A stretch of DNA of 21,833 nucleotides from a virus: IMG/VR virus record IMGVR_UViG_3300044961_000289, positions 1 to 21,833 of that record, one strand, 5' to 3'. The notes below the pieces were generated by a model that saw only the letters and a list, made by a program, of their open reading frames with translations, did not search any database and was not told the DNA's origin. Position numbers and translations under genes: made by a program. How positions within the stretch are numbered: position 1 is the first letter of the stretch; each line of letters opens with the position of its first letter. Positions 7,549 through 14,387 of the stretch are shown in pieces.

Positions 7549-7874
7549 TGCCGGAAGAAACGATTGTCGATGCAGTCAACCGCCTTGAAGCGGCGGTGAC
7601 ACGGCTGGAGACTCTGCTGAAGGGCGATCAATATGCTCAGGTGCCTGGACTGTTGTATGACGTGAAGCGGCTACAGGAGCAGGTCAACCAGATGCAAACG
7701 GTGAAAGTCAGCGCCTGGCAGTGGCTGATCGGATTCTGGTTGTTTGTGGCGGGCGTGGTGCTGTCGAATCATGCCGTCAATGAGCTTTTTGGGATTCCTA
7801 CCATGGTCGGCGTGGCATTTGCTGTGCTGCTGTGGGTAATCTCGGCAGTGTTTTTCCTGTCGGGGCTGGGTTGA
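7545..7874 (+). CDS. Coiled-coil membrane protein, possibly holin-like
   Basis: This 109-residue protein starts with a heptad-like coiled coil (VDAVNRLEAAVTRLETLL, then VKRLQEQVNQMQ; residues about 8-52). Two predicted membrane helices follow, about residues 60-77 (WLIGFWLFVAGVVLSN) and 86-106 (MVGVAFAVLLWVISAVFFLS), ending at the C terminus. A soluble coiled coil before membrane helices recalls XhlA-type or other holin-associated proteins, but the location among connector genes is unusual for lysis genes, and no endolysin is visible here. ATG 7545 overlaps the previous stop; the in-frame GTG 7533 lies inside the upstream gene. Function is not established. Confidence 0.72.
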   Translation: MMPEETIVDAVNRLEAAVTRLETLLKGDQYAQVPGLLYDVKRLQEQVNQMQTVKVSAWQWLIGFWLFVAGVVLSNHAVNELFGIPTMVGVAFAVLLWVISAVFFLSGLG

Positions 7875-7891
7875 TCCGATGGAAATGACGT

Positions 7892-8155
7892 GTGAGCGGC
7901 CTTCGACGCTGGCAAGTGGAAAAAATGGCGCAGCTACAGAAGGATGTCGATCGGGCATTTCGACTATACGAGGGGCAGTGTCTGGAAGCGGCAGGACTCG
8001 CGCCGGAGTTGTGGCGCGAGTACTGGAAGGCCGAGGCGCATCACGCCAGCCTGGTGCGGCAGTCGATGCTGCGGAAAATCCAGATGTTTATCGAATTTGC
8101 GGAAGGGCGCGACGTGGAGACGCTGGCCAGGACGGGCGCCGATGAGAATCAGTGA
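7892..8155 (+). CDS. Small helical protein, unknown function
   Basis: This 87-residue protein is predicted to be almost entirely helical and amphipathic (EKMAQLQKDVDRAFRLYEGQ, later LWREYWKAEAHHASLVRQSM, RKIQMFIEFAEG). The GTG at 7892 has GGA eight bases upstream; ATG 7925 is a good alternative with GTGGA four bases upstream and would give 76 residues. The stop lies inside the next gene's start region. I chose this frame over an overlapping ORF from ATG 7879 because that one lacks coding-like composition. I do not recognise the family. Confidence 0.55.
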   Translation: MSGLRRWQVEKMAQLQKDVDRAFRLYEGQCLEAAGLAPELWREYWKAEAHHASLVRQSMLRKIQMFIEFAEGRDVETLARTGADENQ

Positions 8156-8501
8156 TCTGCGGCATGTGGTGTACGTGCAGACGCCAACGACCAGCCGCAA
8201 CGCACGCGGGGCTGAGTCGATCTCGTGGGTAGACTCGCCGCCGTTGCGGGCAAAGGTGCGCACGGTGGGGGGCGACGAACGGCAGCGCGACGAGCAGGTG
8301 ATCCCGCTTGCCGGGCACCAGGTGACGCTGCGCTGGCCGCTGCCCACCGGCACGGCGATCACGACCAAGAGCCGCCTGCGCTGGGCGGTGGAGGGCGCCA
8401 GCCGCTATTTCGGGATTACGGCGATTGGCGAGCCGGACAACCGGCGCAAGATGATCGTGTTGACCTGTGAGGAACTGGTGGGCGAGAGCCGGGGCGAGTG
8501 A
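8142..8501 (+). CDS. Head-tail adaptor / head closure protein
   Basis: This 119-residue protein matches the phage head-tail joining family (SPP1 gp16-like): MRISDLRHVVYVQTPT at the start, the central SISWVDSPPLRAKVRTVGGD, ERQRDEQ, then VTLRWPLPTGTAITTKSRLR and a final FGITAIGEPDNRRKMIVLTC strand pair. It should close the head channel and present the surface to which the tail docks. ATG 8142 overlaps the previous gene's end by 14 bases, and the stop TGA overlaps the ATG of the next gene. Confidence 0.85.
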   Translation: MRISDLRHVVYVQTPTTSRNARGAESISWVDSPPLRAKVRTVGGDERQRDEQVIPLAGHQVTLRWPLPTGTAITTKSRLRWAVEGASRYFGITAIGEPDNRRKMIVLTCEELVGESRGE

Positions 8502-9016
8502 TGGCGAAACGACGCGGGGCGAAACGGCGCGTGCAGCGCTTCCAGATCGAGTGGTACGGCGACGAGTTCATCGACATTGTGCGTGAACACGGGCCGGAGG
8601 CGCTGTGGGAAGCGGCGAAAGTGGTCGTGGCGGAAGCGTCACGACGGGCGCCACGGCGCAGCGGAGCGCTGGCTGGCTCCGGCTATATCGGCGTGAAGGG
8701 CAAGAGCACTTATCGCAAGCGGCGCTATTGGCGGCGGGAGAAGTTCGCCAGAGACAATGCCGAGGCGGTGATCGGTTTCAGTGCGCCCCACGCGCATTTG
8801 ATTGAGAGTGGGCGCAGGCGGCGCGGGGAGATCAAGCCGCGCAAGCGGAAAGCGCTCAAGATCGGGGATCGGTTCGTCGCCAGCAGCAAATACAATCGCA
8901 TGAGCAGCAAGCCGTTCCTGGGGCCTGCGCTTGAAGCCAGTCGAGAGGCAGTGCCGAGGGAGATCGCCAGGGTGTACGGCTCGTGGCTGGACAAGCTGCT
9001 AGGAGGCAGACCGTGA
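8501..9016 (+). CDS. HK97 gp10-family head-tail protein
   Basis: This 171-residue protein fits the HK97 gp10-like family, which takes part in head-tail joining or tail completion. The signature is ALWEAAKVVVAEASRRAPRR followed by SGALAGSGYIG, an AVIGFSAPHAHLIESG segment with His and Glu ('y..yvE.Gt'), and the end motif SSKPFLGPALEASREAVPRE. The protein is unusually basic. ATG 8501 overlaps the previous stop (TGATG); GTG 8498 would add one residue. Confidence 0.85.
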   Translation: MAKRRGAKRRVQRFQIEWYGDEFIDIVREHGPEALWEAAKVVVAEASRRAPRRSGALAGSGYIGVKGKSTYRKRRYWRREKFARDNAEAVIGFSAPHAHLIESGRRRRGEIKPRKRKALKIGDRFVASSKYNRMSSKPFLGPALEASREAVPREIARVYGSWLDKLLGGRP

Positions 9017-9393
9017 TCGGCGCCATCATCTATCAGGCGCTTGCCAGCAACGCACCGGTGGCGGCGCTGGTGGGCACGCGCATTTACCCGGAGGTGGCGC
9101 CGGATGAGGCTGATCTGCCGCTTGTCGTGTACACGGTGCGCACGGCGGAGGGGCTGGACGGTTCGGCGCCGATGGTGCGCTGCAATGTGACGGCGAACTG
9201 CTATGCGGCGACAGATGCCGCGGCGGAGAGTGTTGGCGCGGCGGTGCGCGCTGTACTGGATGGATTCGACGGCAACGAGACGGGCATTGCAGTCCGGTCG
9301 TTGTCGCTGTCGGATTATAGCGAGTTTCGTGACCCGGAGATGGCGTTGTGGGGACGCCTGGCGACGTTTGCGGGCTGGATTGTGAAGGGATAA
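9013..9393 (+). CDS. Tail completion / terminator protein
   Basis: This 126-residue protein has the DUF3168-like pattern: VIGAIIYQALASNAPVAALV, TRIYPEVAPDEADLPLVVYT, then a beta stretch and FRDPEMALWGRLATFAGWIV. Such proteins form the ring that ends the tail tube and meets the head. The start is GTG 9013, overlapping the previous stop, with a perfect AGGAGG at 9001-9006 six bases upstream. Its position just before the major tail protein supports this role. Confidence 0.8.
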   Translation: MIGAIIYQALASNAPVAALVGTRIYPEVAPDEADLPLVVYTVRTAEGLDGSAPMVRCNVTANCYAATDAAAESVGAAVRAVLDGFDGNETGIAVRSLSLSDYSEFRDPEMALWGRLATFAGWIVKG

Positions 9394-9402
9394 GGGAGAA
9401 CT

Positions 9403-9999
9403 ATGGCTGTAACAGACATTCTGGTGACGCCAGCGAAAATCTACCGGGCGCCGGTGGGGACGGCACTGCCAGACGAAACGACGGTGGCGTATGGGGCGAG
9501 TTGGGGCGCCAGTTGGACGGATTTGGGCTACACGCTGGAACCCGTCAGCATGAGCTACGAGACCGAGACATTCAAGCTGATGGTCGAACAGCTGACGGCG
9601 CCGGTGCGCAGCGTGCGCCAGGAGGAAACTGTGACGATTGAGACGGTGCTGGCGGAGATCACGGGTGCAAACCTGGCGCTGGCGCTCGACGGCACGACCA
9701 CGACCACGGCGCCGGGCGCGGGGCAGGCTGGCTATGACCAGGTTGAGGCCGGTGGCAGCGTGAGCATCGCCGAATATACCTGGGGATTCGAGGGCTATCG
9801 GTTAGCGGCGAACAATGCCAAGCTGCCGGTGCGCGTGTTCATCTATCGCGGCGTAGCGACGCTCAACGGACAGCTCACATTTGCCAAGAGCGCGGGCGTG
9901 GGCATTCCGCTGCGCATTGAGGCATTGCCCGACACGACCAAAGAGGCGGGCAAACAGTTGCTGGTGATCCACAACGTGACTGCCAGCCCGACATCATGA
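9403..9999 (+). CDS. Major tail (tube) protein
   Basis: This 198-residue protein is probably the tail tube subunit. Its position between the tail terminator and the two frameshifted chaperones is diagnostic. Visible features are IYRAPVGTALPDETTVAYGA, a central segment with VEQLTAPVRSVRQEETVTIE, the repeated strand motif LALALDGTTTTT, EYTWGFEGYRL and PLRIEALPDT near the end. Its body is clearly paralogous to the second half of the protein encoded at 13608-14387. AAGGGAGA lies just upstream of ATG 9403, a good site for a highly expressed structural protein. Confidence 0.85.
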   Translation: MAVTDILVTPAKIYRAPVGTALPDETTVAYGASWGASWTDLGYTLEPVSMSYETETFKLMVEQLTAPVRSVRQEETVTIETVLAEITGANLALALDGTTTTTAPGAGQAGYDQVEAGGSVSIAEYTWGFEGYRLAANNAKLPVRVFIYRGVATLNGQLTFAKSAGVGIPLRIEALPDTTKEAGKQLLVIHNVTASPTS

Positions 10000-10406
10000 G
10001 CAAGCATGTAACGATCACCCTCGGCGGCAAGCAGTATGAGATCGCCGAGGCGCCAATGCGGAAGAACGCGCAGTGGCGCGCCAATCTCAACGCGCTGTTG
10101 ACCGATGTGGGCGGGCTGATGGAGTCGGCGACGACGGTGGAACTGAACAATGTCGGCGATCTGCTGTCGGTGGTGCGCCAGGTGCAGGACGTGATTCTGG
10201 CGGCGCCGGATCGGATTACGGCGATGCTGTTCGACTATTCGCCGGTGTTGGCGGCGGATCGGGCGCGCATCGAAGCCGAGGTGTACGAAAGCGAGTTGAT
10301 CGCCGCCTTCGTGGAGGTGCTGAAGCTGGCCTACCCTTTCGGCGAGCTGCTCAGCCTGGCGAATGGCTTCACGCCGACAGTCAGCAGATCGACCTCGACG
10401 AGCTGA
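9996..10406 (+). CDS. Tail assembly chaperone, gpG-like
   Basis: This 136-residue protein should chaperone the tape measure during tail assembly and is absent from the finished virion. It starts HVTITLGGKQYEIAEAPMRK, has a helical middle, and contains ELIAAFVEVLKLAYPFGELL, the typical end of such proteins. A second reading frame overlaps its last 66 bases, and the -1 slippery sequence CCCTTTC lies at 10334-10340, so a minority of ribosomes should make the longer GT form. ATG 9996 overlaps the previous stop with little Shine-Dalgarno, implying coupling. Confidence 0.85.
   Translation: MSKHVTITLGGKQYEIAEAPMRKNAQWRANLNALLTDVGGLMESATTVELNNVGDLLSVVRQVQDVILAAPDRITAMLFDYSPVLAADRARIEAEVYESELIAAFVEVLKLAYPFGELLSLANGFTPTVSRSTSTS
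10334..10340 (+). other. Programmed -1 ribosomal frameshift site CCCTTTC
   Basis: The heptamer C-CCT-TTC fits X-XXY-YYZ exactly in the zero frame of the gpG-like gene (codons CCT 10335-10337 and TTC 10338-10340). Slippage by -1 re-pairs the tRNAs on CCC and TTT and continues into the frame that stays open to 10603. A possible short downstream stem, CGGCG (10340-10344) with CGCCG further on, could stimulate slippage but is weak. The place and direction match the lambda G/GT paradigm. Confidence 0.8.
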
Positions 10407-10603
10407 TCGCCGCAGAGTATGGCGGCGCGGCGTGGATCGATGAGATGGCGGCGGCTGACCTGCTGCTGGCGTATGTGCGCCGCAAACGATTCGAGGCAAA
10501 ACTGATCGCTATCGAGTTCGCGCAGTTGTTCACGGTGGATGATGTGAAGCGAATGCAGCGCGTGCCCGCAGATGAGCTGCTGAAAATGATGGGAGTCGAG
10601 TAG
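10340..10603 (+). CDS. Frameshift extension (T part) of the GT tail chaperone
   Basis: This is the downstream part of a -1 frameshift product joined as 9996-10340 and 10340-10603, giving about 202 residues. The part lacks a plausible start codon of its own ahead of its conserved section IDLDELIAAEYGGAAWIDEM, followed by LLLAYVRRKRFEAKLIAIEF and VPADELLKMMGVE. In lambda the GT protein's T part binds tail tube protein while G binds the tape measure. The stop TAG overlaps the tape-measure start GTG. An independent start at the in-frame ATG of IDEMAAAD is possible but would lose the conserved beginning. Confidence 0.8.
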   Translation, partial: RRAAQPGEWLHADSQQIDLDELIAAEYGGAAWIDEMAAADLLLAYVRRKRFEAKLIAIEFAQLFTVDDVKRMQRVPADELLKMMGVE

Positions 10604-12597
10604 TGGCGGTCAAACTCGCCGATGCGGTCGCTTTCCTGCGCACCGATGACAAAGAACTGAAAAGCGGGCTGGGCCAGGCTGACACGGAGGTGCAGGGCTG
10701 GGCGAGCAAGCTGTCGGGCGCCATCGGCGGCGCGGCGATTGGCATTGCAGCGGCGGCGGGCGCGGCGCTGGTGGGCGCAACCGTGGCCGTGGGCAAAGCG
10801 GCCTGGGACATGGGGCAGGAGTACGACGCGGCGCTCGATGCGATCATCAACGGCACGGGCGCCAGCGGCGACGCGCTTGATGCAATGGGGCAGTCGGTGC
10901 GCAACCTGAAAACATCGGCGACAGGGCTGGGCGTGGGCATGGAGCAGATCGGCGCCACGCTCGCCGAGGTGAACACCCGCACGGGCGCGACCGGCGCCGA
11001 ACTTGAACAATTGACCGGCAACATTCTGCAATTTTCTCGGCTGACCGGTACGGACAGCGTGCAGAACGTGCAGTTGCTCACGCGCACGATGGGTGACTGG
11101 GGCGTGAGTATGGAGGATTCCGGGCAGCTGCTTGACACCATTTACGGTGCAGGGCAGGCGTTCGGGATCGGGATCGATTCGCTGGCGGGGAAACTGGTGC
11201 AGTTCGGCGCCCCACTCCGGCAGATGGGATTCAGCCTCGAAGAATCGGCGGCGATGCTCGGCAAATGGGAGAAAGAGGGCGTCAACACCGAACTGGTGAT
11301 TGGCAGTTTGCGCATTGCTGCCGGGAAATTCGCCAGAGAGAATGTGCCGCTGCAAGACGGGCTGCGCCAGACGATGGCCGCCATCAAGGGCGCGGCGACG
11401 GAATCTGAGGGGCTGGCGATTGCTATGGACGTGTTCGGCGCCAGGGCGGGACCGGACATGGCAGCAGCGATCCGGGAAGGGCGATTTGAGCTTGACGAGG
11501 CGATTGCGACGCTGCAAGGCACGCAGGGTAGCCTGGCGGACGCGGCAGAGCGCACGATAGGCTTCCAGGAGTCCTGGGACATCGCAATGGCGAAAATGTC
11601 CGACGCGCTGATCCCACTTGGCGCCAAGATGGAGGAGCTAGGCGTCAAGCTCATGCCGCTGCTCGTCGCTGCGATTGAGGGTGTGATCGCCATCGTGACG
11701 CCGTTGATCGACGGGATCGTGGCGGGCGTGGATGCGCTGTTCGGGCTGGTAGACGCCAACGACCAGGTTGTCGGGAGCTTTGGCGAGGTGGCCGGGTCGC
11801 TGGGCGGCATGTTCGGGCCGGCGCTGGAACAGGCGCGTCAACTGCTGGGCGTGGTGGGCGAGGCAGTCATGCAGTTCGTCAACCAGAATCTCAATTTTAT
11901 GAATGGCTGGATCGTCGAGAACATGCCGAGAATCCAGCAGATTGTCAGCACGGTGCTGACGGCGATTACCGGATTCTGGAACGAGCACGGCGCGGCGATT
12001 GTGGCGACGGTGCAGCAGTATTTTGGCTGGATGATCGATTTCTGGTCGCTCGTGTTTCGCACGCTGCTCAACATCGTGCAGGTTTTCCTTCAGGTGCTCA
12101 CGGGCGATTGGGAGGGCGCCGGGCAGACGCTCCAGGGCATCGTGCGTGACTGGTGGGTGACGCTGCGCCGCATTTTCAGCGAGATGATCGACGGGATCGT
12201 GCGGTTGTGGCGCTCCGTCGATTGGGGTGGCATCGGGCGCGCCATCGTGGATGGCATTTGGGCTGGACTGCGGGCGGCATGGGGTGGGCTGCAATCATGG
12301 TTCGCCGACCGCCTTCAGGAGTGGCGCAATATGCTGCCGTTCAGCGAGCCGAAAGACCCTGCCTCGCCGCTGCGTGGGCTGGGCAAAGCGGGCGAGGCGA
12401 TGGTCGAGCAGGTGCGCAGCGGGATCGACCGGGCGGCGGCGTGGTCGCTGCCAGACTTCAATTTGCCGCAGATGCAGGCGGCGTCGGCGCCGATTGAGAT
12501 CACGATCAACATTGCAGGCGTGCAGGATGCGCAGGCAGCGGGCCGGGCGAGCCGAGATGGTGTGCTGGCGGGTTTGCGCGCAGCGGGATACAGGTGA
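10603..12597 (+). CDS. Tape measure protein
   Basis: This 664-residue protein should set tail length and be ejected ahead of DNA. It is the longest helical protein after the chaperone pair, as expected. Residues 33-68 form an Ala/Gly-rich hydrophobic stretch (LSGAIGGAAIGIAAAAGAAL onward), residues 100-340 contain the TP901-type pattern with TSATGLGVGMEQIGATLAEV and AMDVFGARAGPDMAAAI, and residues 349-383 are a second hydrophobic region (MPLLVAAIEGVIAIVTPLID). By the usual rule of about 1.5 angstrom per residue the tail would be near 100 nm (estimate). The start GTG 10603 overlaps the TAG of the chaperone. Confidence 0.92.
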   Translation: MAVKLADAVAFLRTDDKELKSGLGQADTEVQGWASKLSGAIGGAAIGIAAAAGAALVGATVAVGKAAWDMGQEYDAALDAIINGTGASGDALDAMGQSVRNLKTSATGLGVGMEQIGATLAEVNTRTGATGAELEQLTGNILQFSRLTGTDSVQNVQLLTRTMGDWGVSMEDSGQLLDTIYGAGQAFGIGIDSLAGKLVQFGAPLRQMGFSLEESAAMLGKWEKEGVNTELVIGSLRIAAGKFARENVPLQDGLRQTMAAIKGAATESEGLAIAMDVFGARAGPDMAAAIREGRFELDEAIATLQGTQGSLADAAERTIGFQESWDIAMAKMSDALIPLGAKMEELGVKLMPLLVAAIEGVIAIVTPLIDGIVAGVDALFGLVDANDQVVGSFGEVAGSLGGMFGPALEQARQLLGVVGEAVMQFVNQNLNFMNGWIVENMPRIQQIVSTVLTAITGFWNEHGAAIVATVQQYFGWMIDFWSLVFRTLLNIVQVFLQVLTGDWEGAGQTLQGIVRDWWVTLRRIFSEMIDGIVRLWRSVDWGGIGRAIVDGIWAGLRAAWGGLQSWFADRLQEWRNMLPFSEPKDPASPLRGLGKAGEAMVEQVRSGIDRAAAWSLPDFNLPQMQAASAPIEITINIAGVQDAQAAGRASRDGVLAGLRAAGYR

Positions 12598-12600
12598 GTT

Positions 12601-13608
12601 ATGCCGATTACACTGGGACAGATTACGGGCGAGTTGCGGGATGTGCGGGAGTGGACGGCGCAAATCAACACGGCGACGCCGACGATTAGCAACACAAAAG
12701 TGATGTCGGGCGCTTATTCCATCCGCTGCGGAAATGTCAGTAATCAGGCGTCAGTCGGGCATTTGTTTGCAGCGCAAAGTGGCGTTCGCTGCGGTTGTTG
12801 GCTGAATCATTTGGGTGTCGGCACTGGAACATTCGCTTATATTTTCGTGCTGCGCGATAACGGCGCTGAAGTGGTTTCCGTGCGCTGGTATCGAGTCACT
12901 GCAACGATTGAGTTGTATGTGAACGGTGCGCAGGTAGACTCCATATCCGTCGCCAGCAGCGGTATGTCGGCGACGGACACCTGGACTCATCTCGGATTGG
13001 CGTATCTAGCCGAGAATACTGTGACATTCTATGTGAATGGTTTACCGGTGTTGTCTGCGCCTGCGCCCGTGCCGCAAATCAATGAAGCATTCGTCGGAGG
13101 AGGAAATTTCGGGTGGGCAAACTATGCATATTTCGATGATTTCTACATCGACGGCGACATCAGCGTCGATGAGGCGCCACCGCCTGATAGATTTTTGTTC
13201 AGCCTGACGAATGCCGCAGGAAGCGCAGCGCAGTGGTCGCCGGTCGGCGCTGCCAACAACTATGAGTGCGTCGATGACGCCGTGCCCAACAATGACACCG
13301 ATTACGTCATCGCCAACTCGGCTGGACTGATCGATTTGCACAACACGGCAAACGTGACGCTGCCGACTGACTACAAAGTGTCGGCGGTGCTGCCGGTGGC
13401 GTTGGCACGGGCGATGGCAGCAGGACCGACGATCAAGTTGAAAGCGAGCGACGGCACGAATCAGACGACCGGAAGCGCCCAGACGATGGGCACGAGCTAC
13501 GCGTACTATTACGACTATCTGCCGCTGGCGCCGGACGGTGCGGCGTGGAATGAAACTAAAATTAACTCTGCGCAGTTCGGCTATGAGTCGGCGGGGACGT
13601 TTAGCTGA
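12601..13608 (+). CDS. LamG-like lectin-domain tail protein
   Basis: This 335-residue protein has a concanavalin A/LamG-like jelly-roll domain in roughly residues 30-195. Two diagnostic strand pairs are seen, TIELYVNGAQVDSISV and TWTHLGLAYLAENTVTFYVN with GLPV, and a later YAYFDDFYIDGDIS strand typical of the domain's end. The C-terminal part (about 200-335) is probably beta-rich and carries DRFLFSLTNAAGSAAQWSPV. LamG domains bind carbohydrate, so a role in host glycan recognition is plausible. Its place between tape measure and distal tail genes is unusual. The first 500 bases look less GC-rich than their neighbours. AGGTGA lies just upstream of ATG 12601. Confidence 0.75.
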   Translation: MPITLGQITGELRDVREWTAQINTATPTISNTKVMSGAYSIRCGNVSNQASVGHLFAAQSGVRCGCWLNHLGVGTGTFAYIFVLRDNGAEVVSVRWYRVTATIELYVNGAQVDSISVASSGMSATDTWTHLGLAYLAENTVTFYVNGLPVLSAPAPVPQINEAFVGGGNFGWANYAYFDDFYIDGDISVDEAPPPDRFLFSLTNAAGSAAQWSPVGAANNYECVDDAVPNNDTDYVIANSAGLIDLHNTANVTLPTDYKVSAVLPVALARAMAAGPTIKLKASDGTNQTTGSAQTMGTSYAYYYDYLPLAPDGAAWNETKINSAQFGYESAGTFS

Positions 13609-14387
13609 TGTCGATGAGGGTGACGCAGGCTGGCGCCGTTGTGCGCTTGTCCGGCGATCGGAAAGCGTTTGTCACGCAGGCTGGCGCGCTGGTGCGTGTC
13701 AGCCTGGTGCAGGTGCGGGCAACGCAGGCCGGGGCACTGGTGCGCTGTGCACTGCTTCAGGTGCGGGTAAGCCAGGCGGGGGTGCTGGTGCGCATCACGC
13801 CAGCGCCGGAAGCCGCCGAGCGGGTGCTGCTGATCACGGCGGCGCTGCTGTATCAGGCGCCAGTTGGCGAGCCGCTGCCCGATGTATCGCAGATCGGCTA
13901 CGGCGAGCCGTGGGGCGGGAACTGGCGGCATTTGGGCTACACGCTGGAGCCACTGCGCTTTTCGCTAGAAAGCGACCTGGTGCGGGTGCGGGTCGAACAG
14001 TTGCTGTCGGCGGTGCGCATTTTTCAACGCCGGGAGGAGCTGGTGCTAGAGACAACGCTGGCGGAGCTGAGCGACGAGAATCTGCAACTGGCGCTCGACG
14101 GTGCGATCACGGTCGGCGACGGCTATGCGGAGATCGAGGCTGGCGGAGATTTTGCGATGCGCGACTGGGCGTGGGGCTTTGAGGGCTATCGGCTCAGCGA
14201 CAGCGGCGACAAGCTGGCCGTGCGTTTTTTTGTACACAGAGGCGTTGCGGTGCTGGGCGGGCCGGTGCGCATGGGGAAAGGCGTCGCCACGGGACTCCCA
14301 CTGCGCATTGAGGCAGTCGCCGACCTGACCAGGCCGGCAGGAAAGCAGCTGGTAGAGAGCCACATTGTGATGACAAAGGCAATGTGA
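13608..14387 (+). CDS. Second tail-tube-like protein with N-terminal TQAG repeats
   Basis: This 259-residue protein has two parts. Residues 5-62 are four copies of a 9-residue unit (VTQAGAVVR-type) at 16-17 residue spacing. Residues about 80-255 are paralogous to the major tail protein at 9403-9999: shared landmarks include LYQAPVGEPLPD, LGYTLEP, VEQLLSAVR, LALDG, WAWGFEGYRL and GLPLRIEAVADLTRPAGKQL. The protein could form a specialised ring joining the tube to the distal tail or an alternative tube subunit. ATG 13608 overlaps the previous stop; ATG 13614 is a possible later start. The tail-tube relationship is seen directly; the role is inference. Confidence 0.8.
   Translation: MSMRVTQAGAVVRLSGDRKAFVTQAGALVRVSLVQVRATQAGALVRCALLQVRVSQAGVLVRITPAPEAAERVLLITAALLYQAPVGEPLPDVSQIGYGEPWGGNWRHLGYTLEPLRFSLESDLVRVRVEQLLSAVRIFQRREELVLETTLAELSDENLQLALDGAITVGDGYAEIEAGGDFAMRDWAWGFEGYRLSDSGDKLAVRFFVHRGVAVLGGPVRMGKGVATGLPLRIEAVADLTRPAGKQLVESHIVMTKAM
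13620..13793 (+). repeat. Four tandem TQAG-type coding repeats
   Basis: Four 27-base units begin at about 13620, 13671, 13719 and 13767, encoding VTQAGAVVR, VTQAGALVR, ATQAGALVR and VSQAGVLVR. The linkers are six to eight residues long and the second and third share the sense (L)(V/L)QVR. The similarity is stronger in protein than in DNA, so the repeats are old and under selection rather than a recent expansion. Related 'TQ.G.eV' repeats occur in other phage virion proteins. Confidence 0.75.

Noticed and set aside
7879-8145. Alternative small gene starting at ATG 7879
   Set aside because: It overlaps the better helical frame at 7892-8155 and has Gly/Arg-rich shadow composition.
10381-11517. 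Long minus-strand open frame (378 codons) opposite the chaperone and tape measure
   Set aside because: It is a shadow of GC-rich coding on the plus strand. The plus frames give a coherent chaperone and tape measure with overlapping starts and stops, while the minus product is low-complexity and Arg/His-rich.
13620-13793. CRISPR-like array or DNA satellite at the TQAG repeats
   Set aside because: The units are in frame in a tail gene, diverged in DNA but conserved in protein, and the intervals are too short and uneven for CRISPR spacers.
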